A stretch of DNA of 64,000 nt, taken from assembly GCF_014647435.1 (NCBI RefSeq), contig NZ_BMPE01000015.1:6162-70161 (forward strand), given 5' to 3'. The notes below the pieces were generated by a model that was given only the letters and a program-made list of their open reading frames with translations, searched no databases and had not been told where the DNA came from. Position 1 is the first letter of the stretch. Each line of letters opens with the position of its first letter. Of this stretch, positions 30,757 through 39,650 are shown in pieces. The DNA comes from Deinococcus radiotolerans. Lineage in GTDB: Bacteria > Deinococcota > Deinococci > Deinococcales > Deinococcaceae. The position numbers and the translations under genes are program-made.

Positions 30757-31349
30757 CCCTGCCTGACGACGCCCGCGCGGAGCTGTGCCGCACGCAGATC
30801 GAGTTTGCCGTGCTCCGCCTGCCCGAGTACGCCCGGCAGCGCCTCAGCGATGACTGGTCCAGCCAGCTGGCGATCCTCCTGATCGAGGATCTCGACGAGG
30901 CCGAGCGGTACGTCGCCGAGATCCAGGCTGATCTGCCCAGCGTGGTGCGCCGCACCACCTGGCGTGACCCCGCCACGCAGCGCGCACTACGCACCGCCCT
31001 GACCGTGATCATCACGCCGCTCCTCGCCGCAGTGCTGGCTGCGCTGGCCGGGCGCCTCTCCGTCATCATCCAGGCTGGGGGCATTCCGGCCGACCTGCAG
31101 GCCGATGCGGTCGGCCACGCCACGTGGCTGACCCAACGCGTGTGGGAGGCGTGCATGCCCGCCCTCCTGATCGCGCTGGCTGCGGCAGTGTGGGTCAATC
31201 CCGCCCAACACCGGCTGATCCTGTGCGGCGGCCTCGCCACTGCACTCGCCATCACCGGCTGGTCCTGCGGGTTCGGCGTCCCCCTGTGGGCCCTGGTGCC
31301 CAGCGCAGCCCTCGCCATCGGCCGAGCGCTCACGACCACACCGCGCTGA
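30753..31349 (+). CDS. membrane protein paired with PadR regulator (198 aa)
   Basis: Residues 1-70 are a soluble helical region (ILLIEDLDEAERYVAEIQAD) resembling the N-terminal HAAS-like segment of proteins that follow PadR regulators. Residues 85-190 hold about four membrane helices (ALTVIITPLLAAVLAALAG, ACMPALLIALAAAVWV, LILCGGLATALAITGW, VPLWALVPSAALAIG). The GTG start overlaps the PadR stop. Role unknown; regulation by the upstream PadR is likely. Confidence 0.62.
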   Translation: MTLPDDARAELCRTQIEFAVLRLPEYARQRLSDDWSSQLAILLIEDLDEAERYVAEIQADLPSVVRRTTWRDPATQRALRTALTVIITPLLAAVLAALAGRLSVIIQAGGIPADLQADAVGHATWLTQRVWEACMPALLIALAAAVWVNPAQHRLILCGGLATALAITGWSCGFGVPLWALVPSAALAIGRALTTTPR

Positions 31350-31364
31350 TCCTCACCACACTGA

Positions 31365-31389
31365 GCCCCCCAGGTCATCCCTGGGGGGC
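31365..31389 (+). terminator. hairpin after the PadR operon
   Basis: GCCCCCCAGG (31365-31374) and CCTGGGGGGC (31380-31389) form a perfect 10-bp stem with a 5-base loop, 15 bases after the stop codon. No T-run follows. Confidence 0.55.
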
Positions 31390-31581
31390 AACGCAGGGGG
31401 GCGAGCCCCATGAAGTCGCACCACCCCGTCTGGCCTGAGTGCCGTCCAGGCCGTGTTCGTCTTGATTCAGGTGGGGTGGACCAGCGGCCACGCCGCCCGT
31501 TCCCCAAAGGTGAACAGGCGCGCCCTCACGGAGCGCGCCCAGGACCTAGATGTTCGCAGTCACCAGGGATGACTCCGTGCT

Positions 31582-31773
31582 TCAGGCCTGCGCCTCCACG
31601 CGGATGCCCAACCGCTGGGCGAGGGGAAGCAGGGCCTGAACGTCCGTGCGGACTGAGTCCTGCACCTTCACCACATCAGGCGACAGGTTCTTGAGCGCGG
31701 CCTTGAATTCCTCCGGCGTGGTGGAGGAATTGATCGTCAGGACGGAAAAGTCATCGGACATCTGATAAGGCAT
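31582..31773 (-). CDS. small hypothetical protein (63 aa)
   Basis: ATG 31773 has GAGGAG four bases before it, a strong ribosome site. The product (MPYQMSDDFSVLTINSSTTP...) is soluble with a helical second half, KAALKNLSPDVVKVQDSVRT. No family recognised. Codon use is normal for the region. Confidence 0.5.
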   Translation of the reverse strand: MPYQMSDDFSVLTINSSTTPEEFKAALKNLSPDVVKVQDSVRTDVQALLPLAQRLGIRVEAQA

Positions 31774-31929
31774 AGGGCTCCTCACGGCACGATCAGGCTG
31801 GACTCAATGGCCGGGCTGCTCACGACACGCCGAATGTCGTTGGCCACGGGCATCCTGGTCCAGACGTCCTGTGTGTGGTCGTGGCACAAGGACAGGTGGT
31901 GGCGAACGAGAGACAGCGTCTCCACGGGC

Positions 31930-33126
31930 TCAGAAGGTGAGTTTCGCGCCCAGGCGCACCCCGCCGCCCAGGCCGCCCGCGCTGCCGTCCGCGAGGCCCG
32001 TCCCGGCGCCCTTGCGGCTCAGGTAGTACCGGCCGTCCAGTTCCACGAACACCTTCAGCGTGTCCGTGAACGCGTAGTTCACGCCGCCCAGCGCGCTCAC
32101 GAACCCGTCCGCCGCGCTCGCCCCCGACTGCCGGTCCGGGCTGACCAGCACGCCCCCACCCAGCCCCACGTACGGCTGGAACAGCGCGTCCGCCCCGCCG
32201 AACGGGCGCGTGACGTTCGCCTGCGCGCTGTACAGCCGCGCCGACGAGTTGAAGTCCGCCGCAGCCTGCACGCCGAACCCACCGGCCACCTGCTGCAGGC
32301 CCAGCACGGCGCTGTACCCCACCCCGTCCACCAGGCTCTTCTGCACCCCGCCCCCCACGTACGCGTTCGCGGGCGCGTCAGGGCGGAACGTCACGTTGGG
32401 CAGGTCCCCCGGCTTGGGCTCCGCCGCCTTCGCCGAGACTGCGGCGGCGGCCTGATCCTGCGCCGCTTTGGCCTGCAGCGCCGCCTTCTCCGCCTCCAGG
32501 GCCGCCACGCGCGCCTCCAGCGCCTGCACCTGCTCGGCACTTGCCGCGCCGGCCTGCACCGCCGCGAGGTCCGTCTTCGTGGCGGCCTGCGCGGCCACCG
32601 CGTCCACGTCGGACTTCGTGGCCGCCACCCCCACCACCTGCTGCAGCGTGCCCTCTACGACCCCCAGGCGGGCCTTGACGTCATCCACGTCCGTCACCAC
32701 GTCGGTGAGGCGGGTGTTGATGGTGACGATCTGCGCGGCGAGTTCCGTGATCGCCCTGGCCAGCACGTCCAGGTCCGCGGGCGTCAGTTGCGCCTGCACG
32801 CCCGGCAGCTGGAACACGCCCTGGGACAGCAGGCGGGCGAAGATGGCAGCCGCCTCATAGCGGGTGATGGCCTGGTTGCCGCGGAAGGTCCCGTCGGGGT
32901 ACCCGAGGATCAGGCCCTTCTGGATGAGCAGGGTCACGCCCGCGCGCGCCCAGTGCCCGGCGGGCACGTCCACGATCGCGCCCGGCGTGGCGGGCTTGGC
33001 CGGGGAAGCGGTCTGCGCAGCGGGTGAAGCGGGTGAAGGCGCCGGCATTGCGCTCGGTGCGGTGCTCTGGGCGGCGGCGAGGGAGGCGGTGAGGGTCAGG
33101 GTCAACAGGGTCAGGTGGGTACGCAT
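31930..33126 (-). CDS. SLH-domain outer-envelope protein (SlpA-like)
   Basis: 398 aa. A signal peptide (MRTHLTLLTLTLTASLAAAQ) is followed by a Pro/Ala-rich linker and one SLH domain (VPAGHWARAGVTLLIQKGL, YPDGTFRGNQAITRYEAAAI; residues 55-100). A long coiled coil covers residues 110-235 (DVDDVKARLGVVEGTLQQVV, then ALEARVAALEAEKAALQAKA). The last 150 residues look like a beta-barrel: alternating strands ending FVELDGRYYLSRKG and RLGAKLTF, with a terminal Phe. This is the architecture of Deinococcus/Thermus SlpA-type porin-like proteins, though shorter than the main one. It probably links the envelope layers. Confidence 0.82.
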   Translation of the reverse strand: MRTHLTLLTLTLTASLAAAQSTAPSAMPAPSPASPAAQTASPAKPATPGAIVDVPAGHWARAGVTLLIQKGLILGYPDGTFRGNQAITRYEAAAIFARLLSQGVFQLPGVQAQLTPADLDVLARAITELAAQIVTINTRLTDVVTDVDDVKARLGVVEGTLQQVVGVAATKSDVDAVAAQAATKTDLAAVQAGAASAEQVQALEARVAALEAEKAALQAKAAQDQAAAAVSAKAAEPKPGDLPNVTFRPDAPANAYVGGGVQKSLVDGVGYSAVLGLQQVAGGFGVQAAADFNSSARLYSAQANVTRPFGGADALFQPYVGLGGGVLVSPDRQSGASAADGFVSALGGVNYAFTDTLKVFVELDGRYYLSRKGAGTGLADGSAGGLGGGVRLGAKLTF

Positions 33127-33173
33127 GATGGGCTCCTTTGCCGCTCAAGATGAGCGCGCGAGACTGGGGTGAA

Positions 33174-33845
33174 TCAGAGCCGGGGCGGCGTGGTGCGGGC
33201 CATCGCCTCGCGGATCTCCGCCACGCCCGCCGGTGTGCGCACGCCGTTCACGAACACCGTCGGGGTGCCCTTCATGCCGGCGGCCTTGTGCTGGTCGAGG
33301 TCGAGTTGCACCTGCGTGTCCACCGCGCGGTCGTGCAGGCAGGCGTCGTACGCCTGGAGGTTCAGGCCCGCGTCCCGCGCCACGTCCCGCAGCAGCCCAG
33401 GGGTGGCCCACGCGTCCCGCTCGTCGCCCTGCCGGGCGTACAGGGCCGCGTTCACCTTCAGGAACTGGGCGTTGCCCTGCCGGAAGGCGCACTCGGCGCT
33501 GCGGGCGGCGTCGCGGCTGTCGGGCGCGAGGAACGGGGAGTGCAGGAACACCACGTGCGCCTGGCCGGTGCGGACGAGCTGCTGCTCGATCAGGGGGAGG
33601 TGCGTGCGCTCGAACGCCTGGCAGTTCGGGCACTTGTAGTCACTGAATAGGACGATCTCTGCCCCGACCTTCGGGTTGCCCAGCACGGGGCGGCCGTCGG
33701 TGTTGAACACGTGGGTGGCGCGGTCCTCACTGCCGTTCGGGAGGAAGAGGATGGCGGCCAGGGCAGCGACGCTGGTCACGGCGAGCACGAGGCCGAGGGT
33801 GCGGCGCTGCTGGGTGGGGTGGTCACGGGGCTCGGCGGGAGTCAT
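33174..33845 (-). CDS. DsbA-family thioredoxin-like protein, membrane-anchored
   Basis: 223 aa. One N-terminal membrane segment (LGLVLAVTSVAALAAILFL, residues 17-35) is followed by a DSBA/thioredoxin-4 domain. The redox motif is CPNC in VLFSDYKCPNCQAFERTHLP, and the cis-proline loop is GMKGTPTVFVNG. It belongs with the DsbA/BdbD-like oxidoreductases that make or repair disulfides outside the membrane. The SLH protein gene lies 48 bases downstream on the same strand, perhaps in one transcript. Confidence 0.85.
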   Translation of the reverse strand: MTPAEPRDHPTQQRRTLGLVLAVTSVAALAAILFLPNGSEDRATHVFNTDGRPVLGNPKVGAEIVLFSDYKCPNCQAFERTHLPLIEQQLVRTGQAHVVFLHSPFLAPDSRDAARSAECAFRQGNAQFLKVNAALYARQGDERDAWATPGLLRDVARDAGLNLQAYDACLHDRAVDTQVQLDLDQHKAAGMKGTPTVFVNGVRTPAGVAEIREAMARTTPPRL

Positions 33846-33966
33846 GCGCCGGACGGTATCGGCGCGAGACTTCGCTGCGCCGCCTCAGGTGGGCGCCGCT
33901 TGTGGTCCAGAAGTGGTCAGAATGCAGGGATGAGCCCCCTGGACGCCCGCAGCCTGGTCACCGCTC

Positions 33967-34758
33967 GTGTCTGAGGTCGAGCAGCAGCTCCGGGAGGCCA
34001 TGCAGGCGTGTGGGTGTGCGGATGCGGCCATCTGGACGCTCGCGCAGGCCCAGGTGGGCCACGTCCTGCTGAGCCGCGCGGTGGCCACCGTGTTCAACCT
34101 GACGCTCACGGACGCGCGGCAGGCCGTGAGGGACGCCATCGCCCGCCAGGGCGTCCCACCCCTGGAACTAGACCGGCCACAGGGGCCCAGCTGGCCGGAC
34201 CGGGAGGCGGGCGTGCTGGCCACGCTGGCGCAGGGTCCACTGGGGGGACGACCGCAGGACCAACCCTCGGCGGTCTATCAGGCGTGCTTTCTGCCCAGTT
34301 GGGACCTGCCCCTGCTGATCATGGTGCAGCGATCGGCCACGCCACTGCTCACGGCCGTGGCCACGGAACCCTTCTCCGGTCCGGATCCGCAGGGCCGGGT
34401 CCGGGTGCTCCGCTGGCCGGTCCCCGTTCGCGTGGACACGGAATTGATGTCCTGGTCCGTCCGGGCGAATCTGGCCGAGGAGGACCTGACGGTCTTGGAG
34501 GAAAGGGCCGCGGCGCTCGTGCCAGTGGTCCAGGCCGAGCAGCTGGGCTGCGGTTTGGACGGCACCACGATCCTGGGGTCCATTACCACCGGGGGGCAGG
34601 GAACGCCGTTCCGCACCTGGAGTCCACGGGCCGAGCAGGAACCGGCCCATCACGCTTTCCTGAGTGCGCTGGTGGACGTGACGCTGGCCTGTGTGCCCCA
34701 GGGGCACGTGCATGAGGCCGCGCAGGCAATGGCCCGGGAGTTGGGTGGCAAACACTGA
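33967..34758 (+). CDS. hypothetical protein (263 aa), member of a local duplicated family
   Basis: GTG start at 33967, no clear ribosome site. An alpha/beta protein with no signal peptide. Notable segments: MSEVEQQLREAMQACGCAD, LPSWDLPLLIMVQRSATPLL and a C-terminal LSALVDVTLACVPQGHVHEA. The C-terminal segment recurs as a remnant at about 50.1 kb, and the 5' end with its upstream DNA recurs at about 37.6 kb. Function unknown; some resemblance to self-contained SUKH-like immunity-type proteins is possible but I cannot establish it. Confidence 0.6.
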   Translation: MSEVEQQLREAMQACGCADAAIWTLAQAQVGHVLLSRAVATVFNLTLTDARQAVRDAIARQGVPPLELDRPQGPSWPDREAGVLATLAQGPLGGRPQDQPSAVYQACFLPSWDLPLLIMVQRSATPLLTAVATEPFSGPDPQGRVRVLRWPVPVRVDTELMSWSVRANLAEEDLTVLEERAAALVPVVQAEQLGCGLDGTTILGSITTGGQGTPFRTWSPRAEQEPAHHAFLSALVDVTLACVPQGHVHEAAQAMARELGGKH

Positions 34759-34902
34759 GGCCATCCAGCAGACACCCGGGGCAGGCGGGTCCATCATGAA
34801 GTGTCAGTCTGTAAGGCCCGTGTCGAAGAGTACCTGCTGGGCGTGGAGCGCAGCGCACACCTGACCGGTCCCCTGGGATTGTCTCTCCGTAGACTCGACC
34901 CT

Positions 34903-35562
34903 GTGAACCTCCCAGACATCGGCATGAGTCCCGAACTGGCCCGACTGGACGACGCAGCGTATGCCGTCATCGAACACCACAAGCGCGCCCCAGACCAGCG
35001 AATCCAGGGGCTCCAGGACCCAACCTTCCAGTACCAGCTGGAAGCCATGCGCTACCGACTGGCGCTGACCGACCGGGTGGCCGAGTTAGAACGGCAATTG
35101 GCAGGTCGGTACTACAAGCACCTTCCGGTGCGTTGGTTCAGTGAACTGAATGCCGAAGAGCTGCTTCGCGTCCTGCCAACCCTCATTGAGGCGACCTTGG
35201 GCTGGGGCCACGGCAACGGCTATCTGATGTGGTTCGCGTATGGCTGCCTGGACAGCCTGCCACGGGATCAGGCGCGCGACCTCTACCTCCAGGTCTTTGC
35301 CCGATCCATGCGCGTGTATGGCATGACCGCTGCATTACCGGACGAACGATTGATCTACGCGGCAGAAACGTTCGTCACGAGTCAGCAGATCTACCACTCG
35401 AAGACCGGACATGAGTATCAGGCTGCCCTGCGGGACGTCATTCGGGTCGGAATGGGCGAGCGTTTCGTGTCCCTCTACGATCAGGAATGGGTGAGCATTC
35501 GGGCGGATGATGCAGCGGACGCCGTGTCTGATGGGCGCACAGAACGGACCGACCATAGTTGA
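34903..35562 (+). CDS. hypothetical protein (219 aa)
   Basis: GTG 34903 lies exactly seven bases after TAGACT, the leaderless -10 pattern, so I prefer it to the longer frame from 34801. The product is helical and soluble: FQYQLEAMRYRLALTDRVAE, YKHLPVRWFSELNAEELLRV, then a Trp/Tyr-rich LGWGHGNGYLMWFAYGCLD. The C-terminal tail is Asp/Arg-rich. No family recognised. First of several unknown genes on the same strand. Confidence 0.58.
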   Translation: MNLPDIGMSPELARLDDAAYAVIEHHKRAPDQRIQGLQDPTFQYQLEAMRYRLALTDRVAELERQLAGRYYKHLPVRWFSELNAEELLRVLPTLIEATLGWGHGNGYLMWFAYGCLDSLPRDQARDLYLQVFARSMRVYGMTAALPDERLIYAAETFVTSQQIYHSKTGHEYQAALRDVIRVGMGERFVSLYDQEWVSIRADDAADAVSDGRTERTDHS

Positions 35563-35677
35563 CGGACCACGTGTGACTCGTCGATACAGGTGAGTCAACG
35601 TTGTGTAGCCCAGATCCAGTCCATCTCTTGGAGCGGCTGCAGGTGTGACGCGAGGATTCGAGGGGCATACTCCGGGC

Positions 35678-36454
35678 ATGAGTTCCGATCCCGCTTCGGT
35701 GTGGTGTCCTGCACCCGCATGGGCCAATCAAACCAGAATCTTTGAACCGGAGGAGGCTCGGTTGCAGCACCTGGCGGACACGTCTGCAGACGCCATCCAC
35801 GCTCACCTGCGCGGCCTCTTCACTGATGTGCGGCCCAATATCGACAGCATGCCGTATTTCGTGGGACGTCAGGCCTTCTCGTGGGCCAGTCGCCAGCCAG
35901 AGATGATCTGGGTGGAGACAGAGGTCTGTCAACTCATGCCAAGGACCGATACGCGTCAGGCCGTGGATCGTCGTGTCCTCATCACCCTCCTTTGGGATCC
36001 AACCACCCAACAGGGTCGACTTGAACCTGATCTGGAACCCGAAAGTCTCCTCACGCAACTCCACGTGCAGCTCGTTGACAGCCGGACCTTGGTGGATGTG
36101 CCCGTGCTCCACGAGCTCTCAGCCGAGGATCAGAGCCTGCTGAACCGTGACTGGATCGAAATTCTCGGTTGCCTCCAGACAGGCGCCGACGAGATGATCG
36201 AGGACCAGTCTGAGGCGGGAGGGGACCTCGTGGATGTCGGCTTTCCAGAACGCCTACAGATGACTGGGGCGTATACCATCCACCGGATTGCCCGCCTTGG
36301 CGATATGGAATTTCTCTTTAAACTCGGTTTTCAGCAGCAGCCCTGGGTGTCACCTGCAGAACCTGGAGATCGGGACTATGTGATGCAGGATGTCCTGCTG
36401 AGAGGGCAGGAGGACCGGTGGTCCTTTGAACTCTGGACCACCAGCGTGCCGTGA
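35678..36454 (+). CDS. hypothetical protein (258 aa), paralogue of the next gene
   Basis: ATG 35678 is six bases after CATACT. No signal peptide or membrane helix. It shares a full-length pattern with the 36650-37492 gene: PAPAWA at the N-terminus, YFVGRQ, then WVETEVC, RRVLITLLWDPTTQQ, a PxSLxxTRTxxDxP-like block and a DVGFPERLQMTGAYTIHRIA segment near the C-terminus. The fold and function are unknown. The pair probably arose by tandem duplication followed by long divergence. Confidence 0.6.
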   Translation: MSSDPASVWCPAPAWANQTRIFEPEEARLQHLADTSADAIHAHLRGLFTDVRPNIDSMPYFVGRQAFSWASRQPEMIWVETEVCQLMPRTDTRQAVDRRVLITLLWDPTTQQGRLEPDLEPESLLTQLHVQLVDSRTLVDVPVLHELSAEDQSLLNRDWIEILGCLQTGADEMIEDQSEAGGDLVDVGFPERLQMTGAYTIHRIARLGDMEFLFKLGFQQQPWVSPAEPGDRDYVMQDVLLRGQEDRWSFELWTTSVP

Positions 36455-36649
36455 GCGCCGGCGTGACCACGCCCATTCGAGAACCGGGATGCCCTCTGTG
36501 CAGCACGGACAGCGCCTTCTTGACGTCCCACCGGCGAATGAAGGCAGGAGGCGCTGCAATGTTGAGCACCGTGTCGGTCAGCTGCGTGTTGGGGTCACGC
36601 CGCGTGTGCTGTGGAGCGCAGGTCGGTTGGTCACGCCTATGCTCAAGCG

Positions 36650-37492
36650 GTGACCTCCGGCTTTGACCCGCAGACGTTTCGCCTGCACCGCATCCCCGCG
36701 CCGTCCTGGGCCTCCACGGACCAGACCATCAGCCCAGCCCTCCCAGCGACACGCCGCACAGCCGCGGCCGACCAGCACCAGGACATCCTCCTGGCGGCGG
36801 AGCGCATCCTCCAGTGGGCCTTGACCGATCCGGAGGCCACCGCGCGCTTTCAGAACCACCACCCCTTTGCATCTGACGCCACCGGTGCCTACTTCATCGG
36901 TCGGCAGCTACTGGACCAGGATCCTGAGCACCCAGACCGAATCCTCGTTGAAACGGAGTGCTGCTTGACACACCTGGACTACCAGGGCCTGCCGGCGGTG
37001 GACCACCGGTACATCGTCATCCTGAGCTGGGATCCGTCCGCCCGACAGGCAGAAACGGTATTGATTCGGGGCACGCCGCGGCAGAGCCGGCTGGCTGAGC
37101 TTCCCTTAAGCCTGATCCGGACCCGCACCGTGGAAGACATCCCGGACGTGACCTGGCTGGAAGACGAAGGACGAGCTCACCTGGTGTCCAGTTGGGCGGA
37201 CGTGCTGGCGTGTGTTCGGCAGGCGGCGCAGGAGATCGTGGACGACAGCACGGCATCTGGGGCGCTGGATGAGTGGTTCTTTCCTGCGCGGATCGATATG
37301 ACGGGGGATTACTCCGTCGGTCAGGCCAGATCCCTTGACGCAGGACGGGTGCTGTTGACGTTGCACTTCACCGCTCGTCAACGGATGACCAGCCGGGGCG
37401 AGGACGACTACCTCGGCTACGAGCTGGAAGTTAACGTGGGGGACCGTGGACCGCTGGCGTACGTCCTGTGGGGGAGTCAGGTCATTGGTTGA
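36650..37492 (+). CDS. hypothetical protein (280 aa), paralogue of the previous gene
   Basis: GTG 36650 is six bases after TATGCT, a leaderless -10, which decides this start over the open frame from 36611. Matches to the previous protein: IPAPSWAS, YFIGRQLL, ILVETECCL, VDHRYIVILSWDPSARQAE, LIRTRTVEDIPDVTWLEDEG and WFFPARIDMTGDYSVGQARS. No catalytic motif is obvious. Unknown function. Confidence 0.6.
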   Translation: MTSGFDPQTFRLHRIPAPSWASTDQTISPALPATRRTAAADQHQDILLAAERILQWALTDPEATARFQNHHPFASDATGAYFIGRQLLDQDPEHPDRILVETECCLTHLDYQGLPAVDHRYIVILSWDPSARQAETVLIRGTPRQSRLAELPLSLIRTRTVEDIPDVTWLEDEGRAHLVSSWADVLACVRQAAQEIVDDSTASGALDEWFFPARIDMTGDYSVGQARSLDAGRVLLTLHFTARQRMTSRGEDDYLGYELEVNVGDRGPLAYVLWGSQVIG

Positions 37493-37555
37493 ACGCATAA
37501 CATTCGTGCATGCGGCTTCCTTGGCGACCTGCGCTCTTGAGCTGCGCCGCTCCGG

Positions 37556-37650
37556 CTCCAGAAGTGGTCAGAATGCGGGGATGAACCATTCGCCTGCCCC
37601 CTACCTAGTCACCAATCGTGCCTGAGGTCGAGCAGCAGCGAGGGTCGGCC
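37556..37650 (+). pseudogene. duplicated 5' segment of the 33967 gene
   Basis: From CAGAAGTGGTCAGAATG through CGTGCCTGAGGTCGAGCAGC this stretch copies 33903-34000, the promoter-proximal DNA and first codons of the 263-aa gene, with scattered differences. The similarity then stops. It is the stub of a lost paralogue. Confidence 0.55.
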
Positions 37651-37726
37651 ACGCTTCATCCTATTCATGTCGCCATCCTGCTGGTTAAGAGAGGCATCGA
37701 ATGTTCATCCGTCCGCCCGTGAGCCT

Positions 37727-38470
37727 ATGAGGATCACCTCTGTTTTTGCCCCTGCCCAACTCGGCACTGATCGTGCCAGCGAATTGGGTAGGCTCCTTGA
37801 TTCCATGCGGATTGTGGTGACTGGTGCTGAGTGGGATGGCGCCTCTGAAGTTATGGCAAAAACGTCCATCATAGATTTTATTGATAAAAACGACGAATCC
37901 CAGTGGATCGAATTAGATTTTATGAGTCATGAAATTCATTATCCCAATCTTGGGAACAGCAACTTCCCCCTTGCTGGCGTGTTTTACCCAGAGCAAGATG
38001 CGAGATATAAATGTCGCCAACCTCAAATCCTGGAGATCATGAAGTCAACCTTCCGGGTTTTGCAACCGCTCTTGGTTGCCCAGGATGAGCATGACGAAAT
38101 CTCAAAGCTGTTCCTGGGGCTTGCCTCCGTTCCGCCGGATACCTCATTTCTGGTCATTGATGTGAGGCTCTTGCCATCAGAATCCGCGAAAACCTTACTC
38201 GCTAATCCAGATCTTCACACCCTGCAGTGGCTCACTGAACATGTCGTATGGATCAACGGCCCTTTGGGGCTTGGAGATGAGACCGATCATGTTCAGGATC
38301 GGTCCACAGGGCTGAGAACGAACGCGCAAGGAATGACGCTCACCGATCAGGATTTCGCGGAACTCCAGGCGGCACGCGAGAAGCATCAGGAGGCCCTTTC
38401 GGCCATTCTCCACGCCATCCAGTGGGATCACCTGCGTCTGATGATGAACGCGCGCGATCTCAACCGCTGA
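37727..38470 (+). CDS. hypothetical protein (247 aa), lower GC
   Basis: Start ATG 37727; the ribosome site is weak (GTGAG). The 5' half is clearly AT-richer than the neighbours (for example around 37850-37950), which suggests a different origin from the rest of the cluster. The product is soluble alpha/beta with IIDFIDKNDESQWIELDFMS and SVPPDTSFLVIDVRLLPSES. The C-terminal part is helical (LQAAREKHQEALSAILHAIQ). No family recognised. Confidence 0.58.
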   Translation: MRITSVFAPAQLGTDRASELGRLLDSMRIVVTGAEWDGASEVMAKTSIIDFIDKNDESQWIELDFMSHEIHYPNLGNSNFPLAGVFYPEQDARYKCRQPQILEIMKSTFRVLQPLLVAQDEHDEISKLFLGLASVPPDTSFLVIDVRLLPSESAKTLLANPDLHTLQWLTEHVVWINGPLGLGDETDHVQDRSTGLRTNAQGMTLTDQDFAELQAAREKHQEALSAILHAIQWDHLRLMMNARDLNR

Positions 38471-38548
38471 CCGGTCGACGTATGGGTGAACCCGGAGCGA
38501 GCTCAGATACCTCAGCACGCCGATGCCGTGGGCCCTACGCTGTGCCAG

Positions 38549-39382
38549 ATGCACGCCGCAGATGAACTTGATCTCCTCCGGGCGCAGCTGATGATCTCAG
38601 CTGGTCCAACAGTACGGGTGCTTCGGGACGTCCCCATGCACATTCCAGCACCTCTCCCGCACGTCCCTGAACTCCACCTCATCGGTGTCATCGAAGGTGG
38701 CTGGACCTCCGTTGAACTGTACTACCGCACGACCCTGCCGGAGGAGGAGCTGGGGGTCCTCCTGATGGACGCGTTCACCGCGCAGGGCTGGCATGACTTC
38801 GAGCGTCACTTCCCAACCCTCAATGGTTTTCTCGCCCATGACGAGTGGCCAGAGTGGGACCGCAGAGAGCGGACCGGGCTGGAGATGCTGGGGCACCCGC
38901 CCACCGGCTACCTCCTGCAGTGCGAGCTCATGGCACTGGAGCACGAAACGCTGGTCAAGATGGCTTCACCCCATCAATACGGGCACGGTCATGACCTGTG
39001 GAAACCAGACCCAATCAAATGGGCGATCCCGATGCCAGCGCTCAAGGTGTGGGAGGACCTCCACGTGGAGGTCCTCAGCCGGCGCCAGCAGGTGAAGCGG
39101 CACGACTGCTGGGGTCACGTGTCCGCCCACTTGACTGGGCCTGGAGAGACTGAGGCGCTCCATGAGCATTTTTCGCAGCAGCTGCAGGTCCAGGGCTGGA
39201 CGCGCCACCACGCCGCCCTGGCCGAGCCGCTCTCCACAAGTACGTGGCAGCGGGTGGACGTGATCAGTGAGGTCCACGGCACGCTCATCCTGCGGCGCTT
39301 GAGTGACGGCCACTGGCTGGCACAATTTGAAGCCGTTCGCCAGGTGGAAACCGGGAGCGATGGGGTGTTTTACTCTGGATGA
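38549..39382 (+). CDS. hypothetical protein (277 aa) with internal duplication
   Basis: ATG 38549 is seven bases after TACGCT, so I start here rather than at 38486. Two halves look alike: LIGVIEGGWTSVELYYRTTL...FTAQGWHDFE in the first and WGHVSAHLTGPGETEALHEH...LQVQGWTRHH in the second, each a strand-helix unit ending in QGW. This suggests a duplicated small domain. No signal peptide. Function unknown. Confidence 0.58.
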   Translation: MHAADELDLLRAQLMISAGPTVRVLRDVPMHIPAPLPHVPELHLIGVIEGGWTSVELYYRTTLPEEELGVLLMDAFTAQGWHDFERHFPTLNGFLAHDEWPEWDRRERTGLEMLGHPPTGYLLQCELMALEHETLVKMASPHQYGHGHDLWKPDPIKWAIPMPALKVWEDLHVEVLSRRQQVKRHDCWGHVSAHLTGPGETEALHEHFSQQLQVQGWTRHHAALAEPLSTSTWQRVDVISEVHGTLILRRLSDGHWLAQFEAVRQVETGSDGVFYSG

Positions 39383-39650
39383 GGCGTCGGCCCTCCTCGG
39401 TCGTCTGGCTTCAGAGGCAGGGGTCATCCAGGGCCGGGCCACAAGGACGCACAGGCGTCCGCCAGTGAGATCATCCAACGCGACATCGGATCAAGTGAGC
39501 CTCTGGGGTTGCCACGACGATCACTTCTGACAGTGAAGGATGCAGCGAGACGAGCAAAGAGGAGCGTTGGATCGAAAAAGACGGAGAGGAGACCGGCTCT
39601 TTCCCTTTACAGAAATTCCTTTGAAGGATCACATCGCGTATAACGTTGTT

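Noticed and set aside
31807..33027. 406-codon plus-strand frame
   Set aside because: Antisense to the SLH-domain protein; Arg/His/Gln-rich composition typical of a shadow frame.
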